Positions 26,191-36,054 of a stretch of 64,000 nt of DNA are shown here, piece after piece. Source of the stretch: Blastomonas sp. (GTDB lineage Bacteria; Pseudomonadota; Alphaproteobacteria; Sphingomonadales; Sphingomonadaceae); the NCBI RefSeq assembly GCF_030373265.1, contig NZ_JAUCZC010000004.1, forward strand, positions 124,001-188,000, read 5' to 3'. Every line of letters begins with the position of its first letter. The first letter of the stretch is position 1. The translations under genes were made by a program, and so were the position numbers. Under the pieces are notes generated by a model. The model had not been told where the DNA came from and made no database searches. It was given only the letters and a program-made list of their open reading frames with translations.

Positions 26191-26477
26191 CCACGGCTCA
26201 TGCACCTGCCCGAACATTGGATCAAGCCGGTTGCGTCCTCAGCCTCGTCGGGCATGGCGCTCTGCTGCGTGGTGCGCAAACGCCCCGATGATGCGCCGCT
26301 TCAGCGGTGATCTGCCGACGGGGTGTGCCCCAGGTCAGCGCAGTTCGCCATCGATGGGGCGTTGAACGCGCAGATAGGCTATGGCGCGCCAACCTCCCGA
26401 CCAACGCAGGGTTGAGAGGTGCCCCAGACCCCGCTATGCACGACGCTCGCCAGCACAATGCAGGAAGCCACTTTTCC
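26191..26477. other. intergenic region between divergent oxygenase genes
   Basis: A 287-nt region separating two divergently transcribed oxygenase genes. I see no convincing small gene and no strong hairpin. It should hold the promoters of both units; no regulator site could be recognised. Confidence 0.5.
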
Positions 26478-27227
26478 ATGTCGTCTGTCACACGTGCTCC
26501 GCTCCATCTTCTGGAACTGAACCCGGAACTCGACAGGCAGGCCCTGGCACAGGCATTTGCGGTCGACCGGCGACTGCAGATTCGCAATGTGCTTAAGCCC
26601 GAAGCGGCACGTGAATTGAGACATATCCTTGCGCAGCATACGCCGTGGGGGCTTGCTTGGAACGCTGGGGCAGATGGCCCCCATGGCTTGCGCCCCGACG
26701 AGATGTCGGCGCTTCCTCCATTTGACCAACAGCGCATCGCCGAGAGCGTGGTCGGCGCGGCGCAGCGCGGCGATTATGCTTTCACCTTTGCCCGTTACCC
26801 GATCCTCGATGCCTATCTGGGCCGCTGGGCGCCGGACTCTCCGCATGATATCCTGCTGGAGCACATCAACGATCAGCCCTTTCTGGACCTTATACGATCG
26901 GTGACCGGCATCGGTGAATTGATCAAGGCCGACGCTCAAGCGACGCAATTCGGTCCGTCACAGTTTCTGGGCAAGCACAGCGACAGCCATGTTGGCGAGG
27001 GTTGGCGCATCGCCTATGTGCTCAGCCTGGCCCCAGATGACTGGAAGCCAGACTGGGGGGGCTATCTCAATTTCCTGGACGAGGATGGAGACATCATCGT
27101 CGGCTATCGACCGCGGTTCAACAGCCTGAGCCTTTTTGCGGTGCCGCAGGATCATCTGGTCAGCTATGTCCCGCCCTTTGCCCCGATGGGACGTCTGTCG
27201 ATCACCGGCTGGTTCCGCGACAGATAG
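26478..27227 (+). CDS. 2-oxoglutarate/Fe(II)-dependent oxygenase, prolyl-hydroxylase-like
   Basis: A 249-residue paralogue of the gene at 25471. It has the HxD pair in GKHSDSHVGEGWRIAYVLSL, the distal histidine in PQDHLVSYV, the 2-oxoglutarate arginine in GRLSITGWFRD, and the strands WGGYLNFLDEDG and FNSLSLFAVP. An AGGAAG SD lies 8-13 nt before the ATG at 26478. It is followed after 37 nt by the TPR-oxygenase gene, probably in one transcript. It is cytoplasmic, with no signal peptide. Confidence 0.87.
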   Translation: MSSVTRAPLHLLELNPELDRQALAQAFAVDRRLQIRNVLKPEAARELRHILAQHTPWGLAWNAGADGPHGLRPDEMSALPPFDQQRIAESVVGAAQRGDYAFTFARYPILDAYLGRWAPDSPHDILLEHINDQPFLDLIRSVTGIGELIKADAQATQFGPSQFLGKHSDSHVGEGWRIAYVLSLAPDDWKPDWGGYLNFLDEDGDIIVGYRPRFNSLSLFAVPQDHLVSYVPPFAPMGRLSITGWFRDR

Positions 27228-27264
27228 GCGACGCCATCCGTCCCAGTTTTTGAGGAAGTTTCTG

Positions 27265-29037
27265 ATGCAGGATATTCAGCAGCGGTTCGTGGCCGCACAG
27301 CAGGCCTATGCCGCCGGCCATCTGGCCGAGGCGGAACGGCTGCTCGGCCAGGTCGAACACATTGGCGGCCCCAATGCCGATGTGTTTCACCTTCGTGCTC
27401 TCTGCCGTAAATCGGCTGGAGACCATGCGGCGGCGAACCAACTCTTTGCTGTGGCCCATCAGCATCAGCCGCACGATGTCCAGATCCTGGTCAACTGGGG
27501 AAATCTTCTGGTAGCGGCCGACGACCACGCCGCTGCGGTCGACAAATACGACAAGGCCCTGGTGATCGATCCATCCTTTGCCGACGCGCACTACAACCGC
27601 GGATTGGCGCTGCAACGGCTCAAGCGTTGGCCGGAGGCGCTGGACACATTTGACTGGATGATCGAGGCAGGTCACGGCTCGGCCAAGGTGCATTCCGCGC
27701 GCGGCGCGGTTCTGAAGGACATGGAACGCCCTTATGACGCCATCGCCGCTTTCGATCTTGCGCTGGCGCAGGAGCCGACACGGCGTGTAGCGCTCGCAGG
27801 ACGCGCGCGGCTGGCGCTTGAGACGGGCGCGGATGACACCGTCGACCGGCATATCGCCGCCCTGCAGCAAGCCCAGGGGGACCGCGTGCTCGTCCTGGGC
27901 ATTGTCCAGGCAATGATGGAAAAAGGCGACCTGAGTGGCCTCGACGTTCTCGAGGATGTCTTGCGACAGGATCCGTTGTGGCTGGAGGGACATCACGAAT
28001 TCGCCAAGCTGCGCGCCGAAGCGGCCGAGGGTGACGCTTATGTCGCGCATATTCATGAGGCTATCGCGAAGTACCCCAAGCATCCCGGACTGTATGAAGC
28101 GCTCGCAGCCGTACTGGCTTCGGCAAACGATTTTGGAACGGCGCTGCAGACGCTGCGCGATGGCGAACGCGCATGCGGACCGCAGGCAAACTGGGCGTTC
28201 GAATTCGCAAGGCTGGAAGGCGAGTGCGGCAACTTTGCGCACGCAAAAGCGGCGCTGGCCGCGATGGCCGACACCGATCTGACCCGGCAGACGCGCGGAA
28301 GATTGGCCCTGCGGATGGGCGAGGCTGACGAGGCGGCTGCCTTGCTCGAAGCCCTGGTGGAACGCAGCCCGGACGATATCGTCGGTTGGGCCAATCTGGC
28401 ATTGGCGTGGCGCCTGCTCGGCGACCCACGCCATGACTGGCTGGCCGGTCAACCCGGGCTTGTTCAGTCGTGTGCCCTGGACCTTGATGCGGACGCACTT
28501 TCCCAGGTCGAAGAGGTTCTACGCGGCCTTCACACCGCCAAGGCGCACCCGGTTGACCAGTCGCTCCGCGGCGGCACGCAGACCAAGGGCCGTCTGTTCT
28601 GGCGGCAGGATCGCAAGGTGCAAACGCTGGCCCGGGCGATCGAGGCAGCTGTCGACGGCTTCTGGCGAGGCCTGCCACCGCGCGATGCCAGCCATCCCCT
28701 GCTCAAGCATCGCGACGACAGATTGCGGATTGCAGGCTCCTGGTCGGTCAGGCTGACCGATGCCGGCTACCATGTCCCGCACGTTCATCCGCAGGGTGTG
28801 TTGAGCTCGGCCTGTTACATCGTCGTGCCACCGGAGGCCGACGGACCGGACAAAGCGGGCTGGCTCGAGGTCGGGGCGCCACCGGCAGATCTGGAATTGC
28901 CGCTCGAAGCGCTGGAAACGATCAAGCCGGTACCTGGCCGTCTGGCTCTGTTTCCCAGCTATATGTTCCACGGAACCCGGCCCTTTGCGCAGGGCGAGCG
29001 GATGACCGTCGCCTTCGACGCTCTTCTCAGCCGCTGA
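27265..29037 (+). CDS. TPR protein with C-terminal putative 2OG-Fe(II) oxygenase domain
   Basis: A 590-residue protein. The N-terminal two-thirds (about 1-400) are tetratricopeptide repeats (AQQAYAAGHLAEAERLLGQ, ADAHYNRGLALQRLKRWPEA). The C-terminal 190 residues resemble the putative 2OG-Fe(II) oxygenase family PF13759 with GYHVPHVHPQGVLSSACYIV, the strand LALFPSYMFHGTRPF and a closing RMTVAFDALLS. TPRs probably present a protein or peptide to the oxygenase. A GAGGAAG SD precedes the ATG at 27265. It converges with the TonB receptor gene. Confidence 0.85.
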   Translation: MQDIQQRFVAAQQAYAAGHLAEAERLLGQVEHIGGPNADVFHLRALCRKSAGDHAAANQLFAVAHQHQPHDVQILVNWGNLLVAADDHAAAVDKYDKALVIDPSFADAHYNRGLALQRLKRWPEALDTFDWMIEAGHGSAKVHSARGAVLKDMERPYDAIAAFDLALAQEPTRRVALAGRARLALETGADDTVDRHIAALQQAQGDRVLVLGIVQAMMEKGDLSGLDVLEDVLRQDPLWLEGHHEFAKLRAEAAEGDAYVAHIHEAIAKYPKHPGLYEALAAVLASANDFGTALQTLRDGERACGPQANWAFEFARLEGECGNFAHAKAALAAMADTDLTRQTRGRLALRMGEADEAAALLEALVERSPDDIVGWANLALAWRLLGDPRHDWLAGQPGLVQSCALDLDADALSQVEEVLRGLHTAKAHPVDQSLRGGTQTKGRLFWRQDRKVQTLARAIEAAVDGFWRGLPPRDASHPLLKHRDDRLRIAGSWSVRLTDAGYHVPHVHPQGVLSSACYIVVPPEADGPDKAGWLEVGAPPADLELPLEALETIKPVPGRLALFPSYMFHGTRPFAQGERMTVAFDALLSR

Positions 29038-29142
29038 TATTGATCACATTGTTACGTTCAAGCTGGCGGGGCCATCCCCGTCGGCTTTTGCGCGCCTGAT
29101 CGGCGCCCAAGCTCCGCGAGCGACCCGCATATTCAAGGGCAC

Positions 29143-29177
29143 AAAAAAATGGCGACGAACCGAAGTTCGCCGCCATT
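29143..29177 (-). terminator. Rho-independent terminator of the TonB receptor gene
   Basis: A 13-bp stem with one mismatch (AATGGCG/CGCCATT and CGAAC/GTTCG around a CGAA loop) is followed on the minus strand by a run of seven T residues (29149-29143). The plus-strand flank CCTTTTG is a weaker T-tract, so it may also slow transcription from the TPR gene. Confidence 0.85.
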
Positions 29178-29197
29178 CCTTTTGAGTTTGAACCTGA

Positions 29198-32170
29198 TCA
29201 GAAGTTCAGACGTGCGCTTACGAAGAAGTCACGGCCGAGCGGATCGTAGAAGCCAGGGAAGTTGTTGCCCTGCTCCTGAGCCGCACCAAGAACGACCGGG
29301 GTCTTGTTGAACAGGTTGTTCACACCGGCGGTCAACTGGAAGTTATCCGTCACGGCCACCGAGCCGGTCAGGTCGAAGTAGTTGAACGCACCAACGCGAC
29401 GGTTCGGGAACAGAGCAGGATCCTGATCGGTACGAACCAAACCATTGAAGGTGTTGATGATGCGGGTATCGATACCGGGGCCGTTATAGCGCCAGCGCAG
29501 CGAGATCTGAGCCGGTCCATCGACATAACCGATACGGGCGGTGTGACGCCATTTCGGCAGAGCGATGGTGCCTTCACCGATCGTAACCCGCTCGGGGATC
29601 GCAGCCACAGCCGTGGTGCGATACTCGTCGAGATACGTGCCGAGGAAGAACAGCGTCAGGCGGGATTCGTCCGAACCGGTGAGCGAGAAGTTCAGCGGCA
29701 GGTTGTAGTCGACCTGAACGTCGATACCCGAGGTTTCCAACCGTGCAATGTTTGCCGAAAGCACAGGCGGGTTCACACCGCCCTGACCTTCACCAATAGC
29801 CCCGGTCCCAGGTGCACGTGAACCGGCAAAGATGGAGCAGATCGGGTTGGTCAGATCCTGAGCAACGGTGAAGCAGAGCTGCAACGCGCTGTTCAGACCG
29901 CCACCGAACAGGCTGATCGTGTCCTTCACCTTGATGTTGAAGTAGTCGACCGTGATGTTCAGGCGGGGGATGAAGCTCGGACGGATAACCGCACCAACGG
30001 TGAAGGTATCAGACGTTTCTTCGCCCAGATTGGGGTTGCCACCGAACAGTGCCTGGATCTGCTGGTTCGGCTGCACCGCAACGGTGAAGACGTTGCCAGC
30101 AGGGACGCCATTGGCGACGCAGAGCGCACGAATGGTATCGGTCTGCAAAGCCGGAGGAGTACGGCTGGAGCAGGGATCGATTGCCTGCGGGAAGCCGACC
30201 GACTGGCCACCGAACAGATCCTGCACGTTCGGTGCACGAACCGCGCGCTGATACTGGCCGCGGAAGGTGATGTCCTGGATCGGAGCAAATTCACCACCAG
30301 CAGCGTAGGTCCAGACGCCGCCGACGTTATCCAGCGAGTAATCCGAATAACGTGCCGCACCCGTCACTTCCAGACGGTGAATGAACGAGTCGCTCACCAG
30401 AGGGATGCGAAGTTCGGCGAACGCTTCCTTGGCGTTGTAGCTGCCACCGGTGGGCTGGCCGGCGTTGAAGCCGATCACGTCACCCGATGAAAGGAAGGTA
30501 TCGGGAACGTACGATGCCGAAACGCGACGATACTCACCACCGACTGCGAAACCGATGGGCTCCGAATTGCCGAAGATGCTTCCGAGGGTACCGCTGATCG
30601 AACCGACGATATTCTGGAGATCCGAAGTTTCCAGGTTGGTCGAGTTGATCGTGACATAGTCCAGCGCAGCAGGATCAGCCAGACCCAGGCCAAAGACATT
30701 CAAAGGCACACAACCTGCAGCACGCGCTGCAGCATCACGGCAGCGAGTCACGCCACCAACGGTTTCGGTTTCCAGAGCCGCGCGGAAGCGGCTGATGGCA
30801 ACGTTACCCTGCTGGAACTGCGTGTTTTCCGTCCGCGAATAGCTGTAATACAGGTCATAGTTGATGTTGCTGACGATTTCGCCGCGGACACCGGTGAGAA
30901 TGCGGAATGCCGAGCGACCCTGCTCAGAGTTACGCGGGCCGCTCTGGTTGAAGCGGTAGTTCACGAGTTGCTGTGAACGACCAAGCGCCAGATCAGCAGG
31001 CGTGGCAGCCGCAGCCAATGCAGCCTGGGTAGCAGCATTGAAGAATGGGCTGTTGATCTGCAGGGAAACACCGCCAGGGACCGCACCCGGAGTCGGAGCC
31101 AGTTCCTGGTTTACCTTGCTATTGACATAGCTGAGTTCGGCGTAGGCTTCGATGCCGTCCGTGATTTCATAGCTACCATAACCACCGAACAGGTAACGTT
31201 CCTGGGGAAGCTGCAGATAGTTGTCAGGCGCGAAGTTGTAGAGATCGCCGGGATTCTCGAACGGACGAATGCCACCACCGGTGTTTTGGAAAATCGAACC
31301 GTTTCCGCCGCCGACGCCGGGCAAAGTTGCAATCGGCGTTGCAGCCGAACCGCCGGGAATCAGGCCAACCTCACCACCGCGTGCGGTGCAGGTACCGAGG
31401 GCGCCACCAAGATTGGTGCCTAGACCGGTGCTGGTGTTGGTCGAACCAGCGACGACGCAGCCATCGCCAGCAGCGAAGCGCGAATAAGGACGAGCGCCCT
31501 GGAAGATCGGTTCACGACGGAGGTAGTTACCATAGACGGTAACCTGACCGCGGCCGTCAGCGAACGGGGTGCCAATTGCGAAGTTCACGTCATAGCGTGC
31601 GCCATCGCCCTTGCCGGTCAACGAGTAGTTGCCGCCCATGATGATGCCGTCGATGTCCTGACGCAGACGGAAGTTAACGACGCCTGCGATCGCGTCCGAG
31701 CCGTAAACGGCCGACTGGCCGCCGGTCACAACGTCAACGCCTTCGAGCAGGAACTGCGGGATGGTGTTCAAATCGACGATCTGGTTGGTATCATAGAACA
31801 TCCAGCGGCGGCCGTTGACCAGCACCAGGGTACGCTGTGCGCCCAGGTTACGCAGGTTCAGCGTGGCTGCACCGTTGCCGGGGTTGTTCGAGAAGCTGGT
31901 GACGCCAGGCAGAACCTGCGGCAGCGTGTTCAGCACCTGTTCAACGTTGGTGGCGCCAGAGAGCAGGAACTCTTCTGCGGTCACAACAGCGGTCGGGCTG
32001 GTCGAGCTCAGGTCGGTACGAGCGATACGCGAACCGGTAACAACGATAGCCTGGTTGTCCGATGCGGCGCTTTCATCCGATTGATCCTGCGCCATGGCGG
32101 GAGCAGCAAAGCTGCCAGCAGCCACCAGCAGGCTGCTAGTCAGCAGGCCGATTTTGAAACGAGACGTCAT
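29198..32170 (-). CDS. TonB-dependent outer-membrane receptor
   Basis: A 990-residue receptor. It has a signal peptide (residues 1-27, ending AMAQ), a TonB box-like AIVVTGSRIAR at about 41-51, a plug domain (VEQVLNTLPQVLPG, LNLRNLGAQRTLVLVNGRR, GVDVVTGGQSAVYGSDAIAG) and a long beta barrel ending in FVSARLNF with terminal Phe. No STN signalling domain is present. The plug is of the sphingomonad/Caulobacter type often seen with peptide- or sugar-related gene sets. Convergent TPR/oxygenase genes suggest a functional link. Codon use looks highly expressed. The ligand is unknown. Confidence 0.93.
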   Translation of the reverse strand: MTSRFKIGLLTSSLLVAAGSFAAPAMAQDQSDESAASDNQAIVVTGSRIARTDLSSTSPTAVVTAEEFLLSGATNVEQVLNTLPQVLPGVTSFSNNPGNGAATLNLRNLGAQRTLVLVNGRRWMFYDTNQIVDLNTIPQFLLEGVDVVTGGQSAVYGSDAIAGVVNFRLRQDIDGIIMGGNYSLTGKGDGARYDVNFAIGTPFADGRGQVTVYGNYLRREPIFQGARPYSRFAAGDGCVVAGSTNTSTGLGTNLGGALGTCTARGGEVGLIPGGSAATPIATLPGVGGGNGSIFQNTGGGIRPFENPGDLYNFAPDNYLQLPQERYLFGGYGSYEITDGIEAYAELSYVNSKVNQELAPTPGAVPGGVSLQINSPFFNAATQAALAAAATPADLALGRSQQLVNYRFNQSGPRNSEQGRSAFRILTGVRGEIVSNINYDLYYSYSRTENTQFQQGNVAISRFRAALETETVGGVTRCRDAAARAAGCVPLNVFGLGLADPAALDYVTINSTNLETSDLQNIVGSISGTLGSIFGNSEPIGFAVGGEYRRVSASYVPDTFLSSGDVIGFNAGQPTGGSYNAKEAFAELRIPLVSDSFIHRLEVTGAARYSDYSLDNVGGVWTYAAGGEFAPIQDITFRGQYQRAVRAPNVQDLFGGQSVGFPQAIDPCSSRTPPALQTDTIRALCVANGVPAGNVFTVAVQPNQQIQALFGGNPNLGEETSDTFTVGAVIRPSFIPRLNITVDYFNIKVKDTISLFGGGLNSALQLCFTVAQDLTNPICSIFAGSRAPGTGAIGEGQGGVNPPVLSANIARLETSGIDVQVDYNLPLNFSLTGSDESRLTLFFLGTYLDEYRTTAVAAIPERVTIGEGTIALPKWRHTARIGYVDGPAQISLRWRYNGPGIDTRIINTFNGLVRTDQDPALFPNRRVGAFNYFDLTGSVAVTDNFQLTAGVNNLFNKTPVVLGAAQEQGNNFPGFYDPLGRDFFVSARLNF

Positions 32171-32239
32171 GCGTTTTTCCCCTTGGAGCGTCGCCGTCGA
32201 GAGCGACCGTCTTTTGAAAAAATTGTGGTTGGAAGAGCA

Positions 32240-32270
32240 TTTTTACCCTTCTTGACCTTGGCTTACGCAA
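32240..32270 (-). promoter_or_regulatory. possible promoter of the TonB receptor gene
   Basis: On the minus strand, TTGCGT (32270-32265) and TAAAAA (32245-32240) lie 19 nt apart, about 70 nt before the receptor ATG. The long spacer weakens the call. The leader that follows contains GTCGC/GCGAC complementarity near 32190-32207 and an AGGGG SD before the start codon. Confidence 0.25.
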
Positions 32271-32438
32271 GAAAGCGCCGGAAACGCAACACTCTGTGCC
32301 TTTCAAACATGATGTTTCCGGATGGCTGTAGCAAAAAGGTCACAGAACGGCGCCGCCCCTCCGCGCCCATTGGCAATCCTCGCTTGCAACGATGTTGGGG
32401 TGGCTTAGGGTGCAAACTCACACGTGGGAGACTCATTC

Positions 32439-32996
32439 ATGCGAGCGATCAGGCACCGTAATTTCGTCGCGCTGGCCACTCTTTCGGTTGCAACGGCGCT
32501 GGTGCTGTCACCGGCTGCGATTGCGCAGAAGAAGGCGACTCGAGCCAACCCCGGACCGGTATTCGAAGGCATGTTGCAGTGCAGGTCGATCACCGAGGAT
32601 ACAGCGCGGCTCGCCTGCTTCGATCAGCAGGTCGCGGCTTTTGCAGACGCTGAGAAGACCGGCGAAGTGATCGTGGCCGAGCGGCGCGAAGTCGAAAAGG
32701 CGCGCGAGTCGGCCTTTGGCCTGTCCGTGGGGGACAGTACGCTGCTGCGCGGCCCCGATGGCGAGCCGCTCAAGTCGCTGTCCTCCAAGGTTTCCGACCT
32801 GCGAACCCTGCCCGGCAGCAAGCGGCTGGTGATCAGTCTCGAAAATGGCAGCCGATGGGAACAGACAGACCCGCCCAGTTTCATTTTCTCGCCACGCCCC
32901 GGACAGATGCTGGTCATAGATCGCGGAGCGATGGGAGGATATCGGGCCAAGGTTGAAGGCCGCACCGGGTTTACGCGAGTTCGCCGGGTCGAGTGA
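32439..32996 (+). CDS. secreted protein of unknown function
   Basis: A 185-residue protein with a signal peptide (ALATLSVATALVLSPAAIAQ). The mature part has ITEDTARLACFDQQVAAF, a motif reminiscent of VasI-type secretion-associated proteins (RLACYD). A central charged stretch follows (VVAERREVEKARESAFGL), then a C-terminal beta-rich domain (KRLVISLENGSRWEQTD, RVRRVE). Similar proteins are common in sphingomonads without known role. A GGGAG SD precedes the ATG at 32439; a GTG at 32424 is possible. It is divergent from the TonB receptor. Confidence 0.65.
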   Translation: MRAIRHRNFVALATLSVATALVLSPAAIAQKKATRANPGPVFEGMLQCRSITEDTARLACFDQQVAAFADAEKTGEVIVAERREVEKARESAFGLSVGDSTLLRGPDGEPLKSLSSKVSDLRTLPGSKRLVISLENGSRWEQTDPPSFIFSPRPGQMLVIDRGAMGGYRAKVEGRTGFTRVRRVE

Positions 32997-33331
32997 CGGA
33001 GCGGCTTCGAAGTCGCAGACTTCGTAACCAGACCTGGGCTTGTCGGGCGACGCCCCGACACAGTCCGGATCGATGTGATCGTGTCGATCGACTGCTTGTC
33101 GATGGAGCGCAGCCTTTAGCCGATATCGGACAGCCCGAAGTGCAGATCCGTGCCGAACGCCCCGGCCCAGCGTGGATCACCGCGTTCGATCGGTGCGGTA
33201 TGGTTGCTGGAGTCATCGATCCCAGAAGTCTGCTACCTGGAAAAGCGCGAGACGACGGTCTCAGCTTCGATAGACTTATCGTTGTCGCGTGAATGCAACA
33301 CTCGCTGTTGGCCCATGCTGAGCGACGAAGC
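32997..33331. other. 335-nt region without a supported gene
   Basis: It lies between the secreted protein and the convergent LytM gene. Two hairpins are present: CGAAGTC-GCA-GACTTCG at 33008-33024 and TGTCGGG/CCCGACA at 33041-33060, which may terminate the upstream gene. A 99-codon frame (32993-33292) runs through it, but codon use and residue composition are poor and no family is recognised. The rest shows nothing I can assign. Confidence 0.5.
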
Positions 33332-34264
33332 TTATTTACCGAGGGCACTCATCGCCGGGACCAGATTTTGCGGGTCGATCCTGGCGTCGTTCCACTTCAT
33401 GCTCCAGTGCAGATGGGGTCCCGTCGCGCGACCGGTGGCGCCGATTCGGCCGATCTGCTGGCCCTGCCGAACCCGCTCGCCATCCTTCACGTCGATGGAT
33501 GAAAGGTGGAGAAATGCGCTGTTGAGGCCCATGCCGTGGTCGATCATCAGCAGATTGCCTTCGAGCGAGAATGGAGTTGGCGCGGCCAGGATGACCACTC
33601 CGTCGGCGGGCGCCACGATCGGCGTTCCAGTCGGCCCCGCGACATCCACACCGCTGTGAAACGCGCCGGGCTCGCCTGCATAAACCCGCTGTGATCCGAA
33701 AATTCCCGACACACGGCCCGTCGCAGGCCAGATGAACGGCTGACGCCAGCCAGTGCTGTCAGAAGCTCGCAGCCGAGCGGCGGCAATCATTTCCAGCTCG
33801 GGCTTGCGCCGCGCCATGAAGGCCTCGCTGGGGACTCCGCCGCGCGCGGCAATCGCAATGAACTCGCGCCGCCATGATCGCGGTTCGATCGCGAGTGGTT
33901 CGGCCATGACCGTACCATCGGCGAAGTTGACGGTGAGGACACCCAAAGTCGGCGCATCACGATGAAAGCCGAGCAGAAACTCGCCGTCCTCTGCCAAGGG
34001 CACCTTCACACCGTCGAGATCCAGCGCCACGACGCCGGTCGGTACCTTGCCCCGCAGCAGCGCGCCCTGCACGGGCGGACCGCTCAGCCGGATGCCGCTG
34101 GAAAGCGGCCGTACCGCTCCGAAGGGTCGTGCCAGAAAGTCCGGGCCACTGGCCTGCCCCGACGTGGCGACCGCTGCATCGCCGCGCACCGGCCCGGCCT
34201 GGGCGAGCACTGCGCCGGCACTGCCTGCGAACATCAGGCTCGCTGCTATGCCGATCCGCACCAC
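33332..34264 (-). CDS. M23 (LytM) family metallopeptidase
   Basis: A 310-residue protein with a signal peptide (IAASLMFAGSAGAVLAQ). The C-terminal LytM domain has its zinc ligands in FHSGVDVAGPTGTPIVAPA (HxxxD) and TGPHLHWSM (HxH). The N-terminal part is a beta-rich region (LRGKVPTGVVALDLDGVKV). It probably cleaves peptidoglycan cross-bridges or activates amidases in the periplasm. The start is GTG at 34264, 4 nt after the DUF2093 stop. The xseA-DUF2093-M23 run on the minus strand is likely one transcript. Confidence 0.92.
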   Translation of the reverse strand: MVRIGIAASLMFAGSAGAVLAQAGPVRGDAAVATSGQASGPDFLARPFGAVRPLSSGIRLSGPPVQGALLRGKVPTGVVALDLDGVKVPLAEDGEFLLGFHRDAPTLGVLTVNFADGTVMAEPLAIEPRSWRREFIAIAARGGVPSEAFMARRKPELEMIAAARLRASDSTGWRQPFIWPATGRVSGIFGSQRVYAGEPGAFHSGVDVAGPTGTPIVAPADGVVILAAPTPFSLEGNLLMIDHGMGLNSAFLHLSSIDVKDGERVRQGQQIGRIGATGRATGPHLHWSMKWNDARIDPQNLVPAMSALGK

Positions 34265-34268
34265 GATG

Positions 34269-34493
34269 TCAGCCCTGCCCCAGCGCAGCGCGCACCGAAA
34301 TCTCGCAGGTGGCGTAAGGCTCTTGCCGCTCGACGCTCCAGTAGCGCAACTCTTCCAGATCGATCTTCTGGCCGGTCTGTGCGCACAGCACGTGGTCTCC
34401 TGCGCTCAGCAGGCGAAAGCCATTGGGCATATAGTGCACACGCGCAGCGCGATCTCGGTTTGACATCAGCATGGGGGAATAGTGCTCCATCAT
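34269..34493 (-). CDS. DUF2093 family protein
   Basis: A 74-residue protein. RAARVHYMPNGFRLLSAGDHVLCAQTG then KIDLEELRYWSVERQEPYA is the DUF2093 signature, a small alphaproteobacterial protein with conserved cysteine and LRYWSVERQE motif. The function is unknown. Starts at 34472 and 34466 are also possible because no ATG has a clear SD. It lies between xseA and the LytM gene on the same strand. Confidence 0.85.
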   Translation of the reverse strand: MMEHYSPMLMSNRDRAARVHYMPNGFRLLSAGDHVLCAQTGQKIDLEELRYWSVERQEPYATCEISVRAALGQG

Positions 34494-34578
34494 TTGTGTA
34501 TCGCAGGTTTACGACGCGCTCCTGCTGTTTGAAGGCACAATATGATATTGCGCGCGCGCACGCAAATCTGCCCTGCCG

Positions 34579-36054
34579 TCAGAACAGGCTGGTCTGTCGC
34601 GGCTCGGTCGGTTTGGCCTTGGGCCGCGGCGCATGCGGCGGGGTGCGGCCCGGCGGCGAAACCGCACCATCTGCCGGTATCACCTCGAGCACGCCGTCGC
34701 GAAAATGCAGCGCCAGCCTCGGCTCGCCTGCGGCCGCGGTGCGGTCCAGCAAGGTGCGGCCATCGGCAGCGGCGACCCGCGCATAGCCGCGCTGCAGCGG
34801 GGCGTCGGGGTCGAGCTGCGCCAGCACGCGTTCCAGCCCGGCGAGCCGCTCGCCCGCCCGCGCCGTGATCCGTTCGAGCATGACGGGGTCCAGCTGCAGC
34901 CGCGCCAGCCGCTCGCGTGCCAGCCCTGCCCGCGCATCGAGCACCGCAGGGCGCAGGGCGCCCGAGACCCGGCCCAGCGCTCCGCGCGCGTGCGCGAGCT
35001 GCAGCCCGAGCGCCGCGCGCAGCCGCTCGCCCAGATCATCGGCGCGCTGCTGCTGCGGACTGAGCAGATCTGGCAGCTTTGGAAGCCGCTGTGCGCGCGC
35101 ATCGAGCCGTTCGCGCGCAAGTCCATGGGCGCGGTTGACCGCGCGGCTGGCCCGCAGCCCAAGTTCGCCCAAGGCCCCAAGAAGATCCGCGCGCACCGGC
35201 ACGGCCATTTCCGCCGCAGCCGTCGGCGTGGGCGCGCGCTTGTCGGCGGCAAAATCGGCGAGCGTGGTGTCGGTCTCGTGCCCCACCGCCGAGATCACGG
35301 GAATCGGGCTTTCGGCGATCGCACGGACCACCGGTTCCTCGTTGAAGGCCCACAGGTCCTCGATCGAGCCGCCGCCGCGCGCGACGATCAGAAGGTCGGG
35401 GCGGCTCGCCTCGGGCATTGCGCCAAAGCCGCGCACCGCCGCTGCCACCTGCGCCGCAGCGCCATCGCCCTGCACCAGCACCGGCCAGACCAGCACATGG
35501 CTGGGGAAACGGTCGGCGAGCCGGTGGAGGATGTCGCGGATCACCGAGCCTGTCGGCGAGGTCACCACGCCGATGGTGCGCGGCAGGAACGGAAGCGGCC
35601 GCTTGCGCGCGGGATCGAACAGGCCTTCGCCCGCAAGCCGCGCCTTCAATTTCTCGAACAGCTGCATCAGCGCGCCTTCGCCGGCGAGTTCTAGCGATTC
35701 TATCGTGATCTGATACTTCGAGCGCCCCGGGAAGGTCGTCAGCTTTCCGGTGGCGATGACGTCGAGCCCGTCCTCGGGCGCAAAGTTCAGCCGTTGTGCC
35801 GTGCCCTTCCAGATGATCCCGTCGATCAGCGCCTTGTCGTCCTTGAGCGCGAGATAGCAGTGCCCCGACGCCGCGCGCTTGAAGCCCGAAATCTCGCCGC
35901 GAATCCGCACATGGCCAAAGCGGTCCTCGACCGTGCGCTTGAGCAGGTTCGAGATTTCGGACACCGACAGCGGCGGGGCGTTGTCGCCCGGTGCCATCTG
36001 GGCTAACAGCCCGCCCGAGCGCGAAGCAGCATCATCTGAAAAGGGGTCGGGCAT
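34579..36054 (-). CDS. xseA: exodeoxyribonuclease VII large subunit
   Basis: A 491-residue protein. The N-terminal OB fold reads [44 protein letters not shown]. The catalytic region carries [44 protein letters not shown] and [19 protein letters not shown] long coiled coil with Leu/Arg/Ala repeats follows (about 300-430), ending QTSLF. It degrades single-stranded DNA with XseB, which is not in this window. The ATG at 36054 shares the CATG tetranucleotide with the divergent purD start; an internal start at 36000 is the alternative. Confidence 0.95.
   Translation of the reverse strand: MPDPFSDDAASRSGGLLAQMAPGDNAPPLSVSEISNLLKRTVEDRFGHVRIRGEISGFKRAASGHCYLALKDDKALIDGIIWKGTAQRLNFAPEDGLDVIATGKLTTFPGRSKYQITIESLELAGEGALMQLFEKLKARLAGEGLFDPARKRPLPFLPRTIGVVTSPTGSVIRDILHRLADRFPSHVLVWPVLVQGDGAAAQVAAAVRGFGAMPEASRPDLLIVARGGGSIEDLWAFNEEPVVRAIAESPIPVISAVGHETDTTLADFAADKRAPTPTAAAEMAVPVRADLLGALGELGLRASRAVNRAHGLARERLDARAQRLPKLPDLLSPQQQRADDLGERLRAALGLQLAHARGALGRVSGALRPAVLDARAGLARERLARLQLDPVMLERITARAGERLAGLERVLAQLDPDAPLQRGYARVAAADGRTLLDRTAAAGEPRLALHFRDGVLEVIPADGAVSPPGRTPPHAPRPKAKPTEPRQTSLF

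Noticed and set aside
32993-33292. 99-codon frame between the secreted protein and the LytM gene
   Set aside because: It overlaps hairpins, has poor codon bias and shows no recognisable family; its start overlaps the preceding stop. Kept only as part of the unassigned region.
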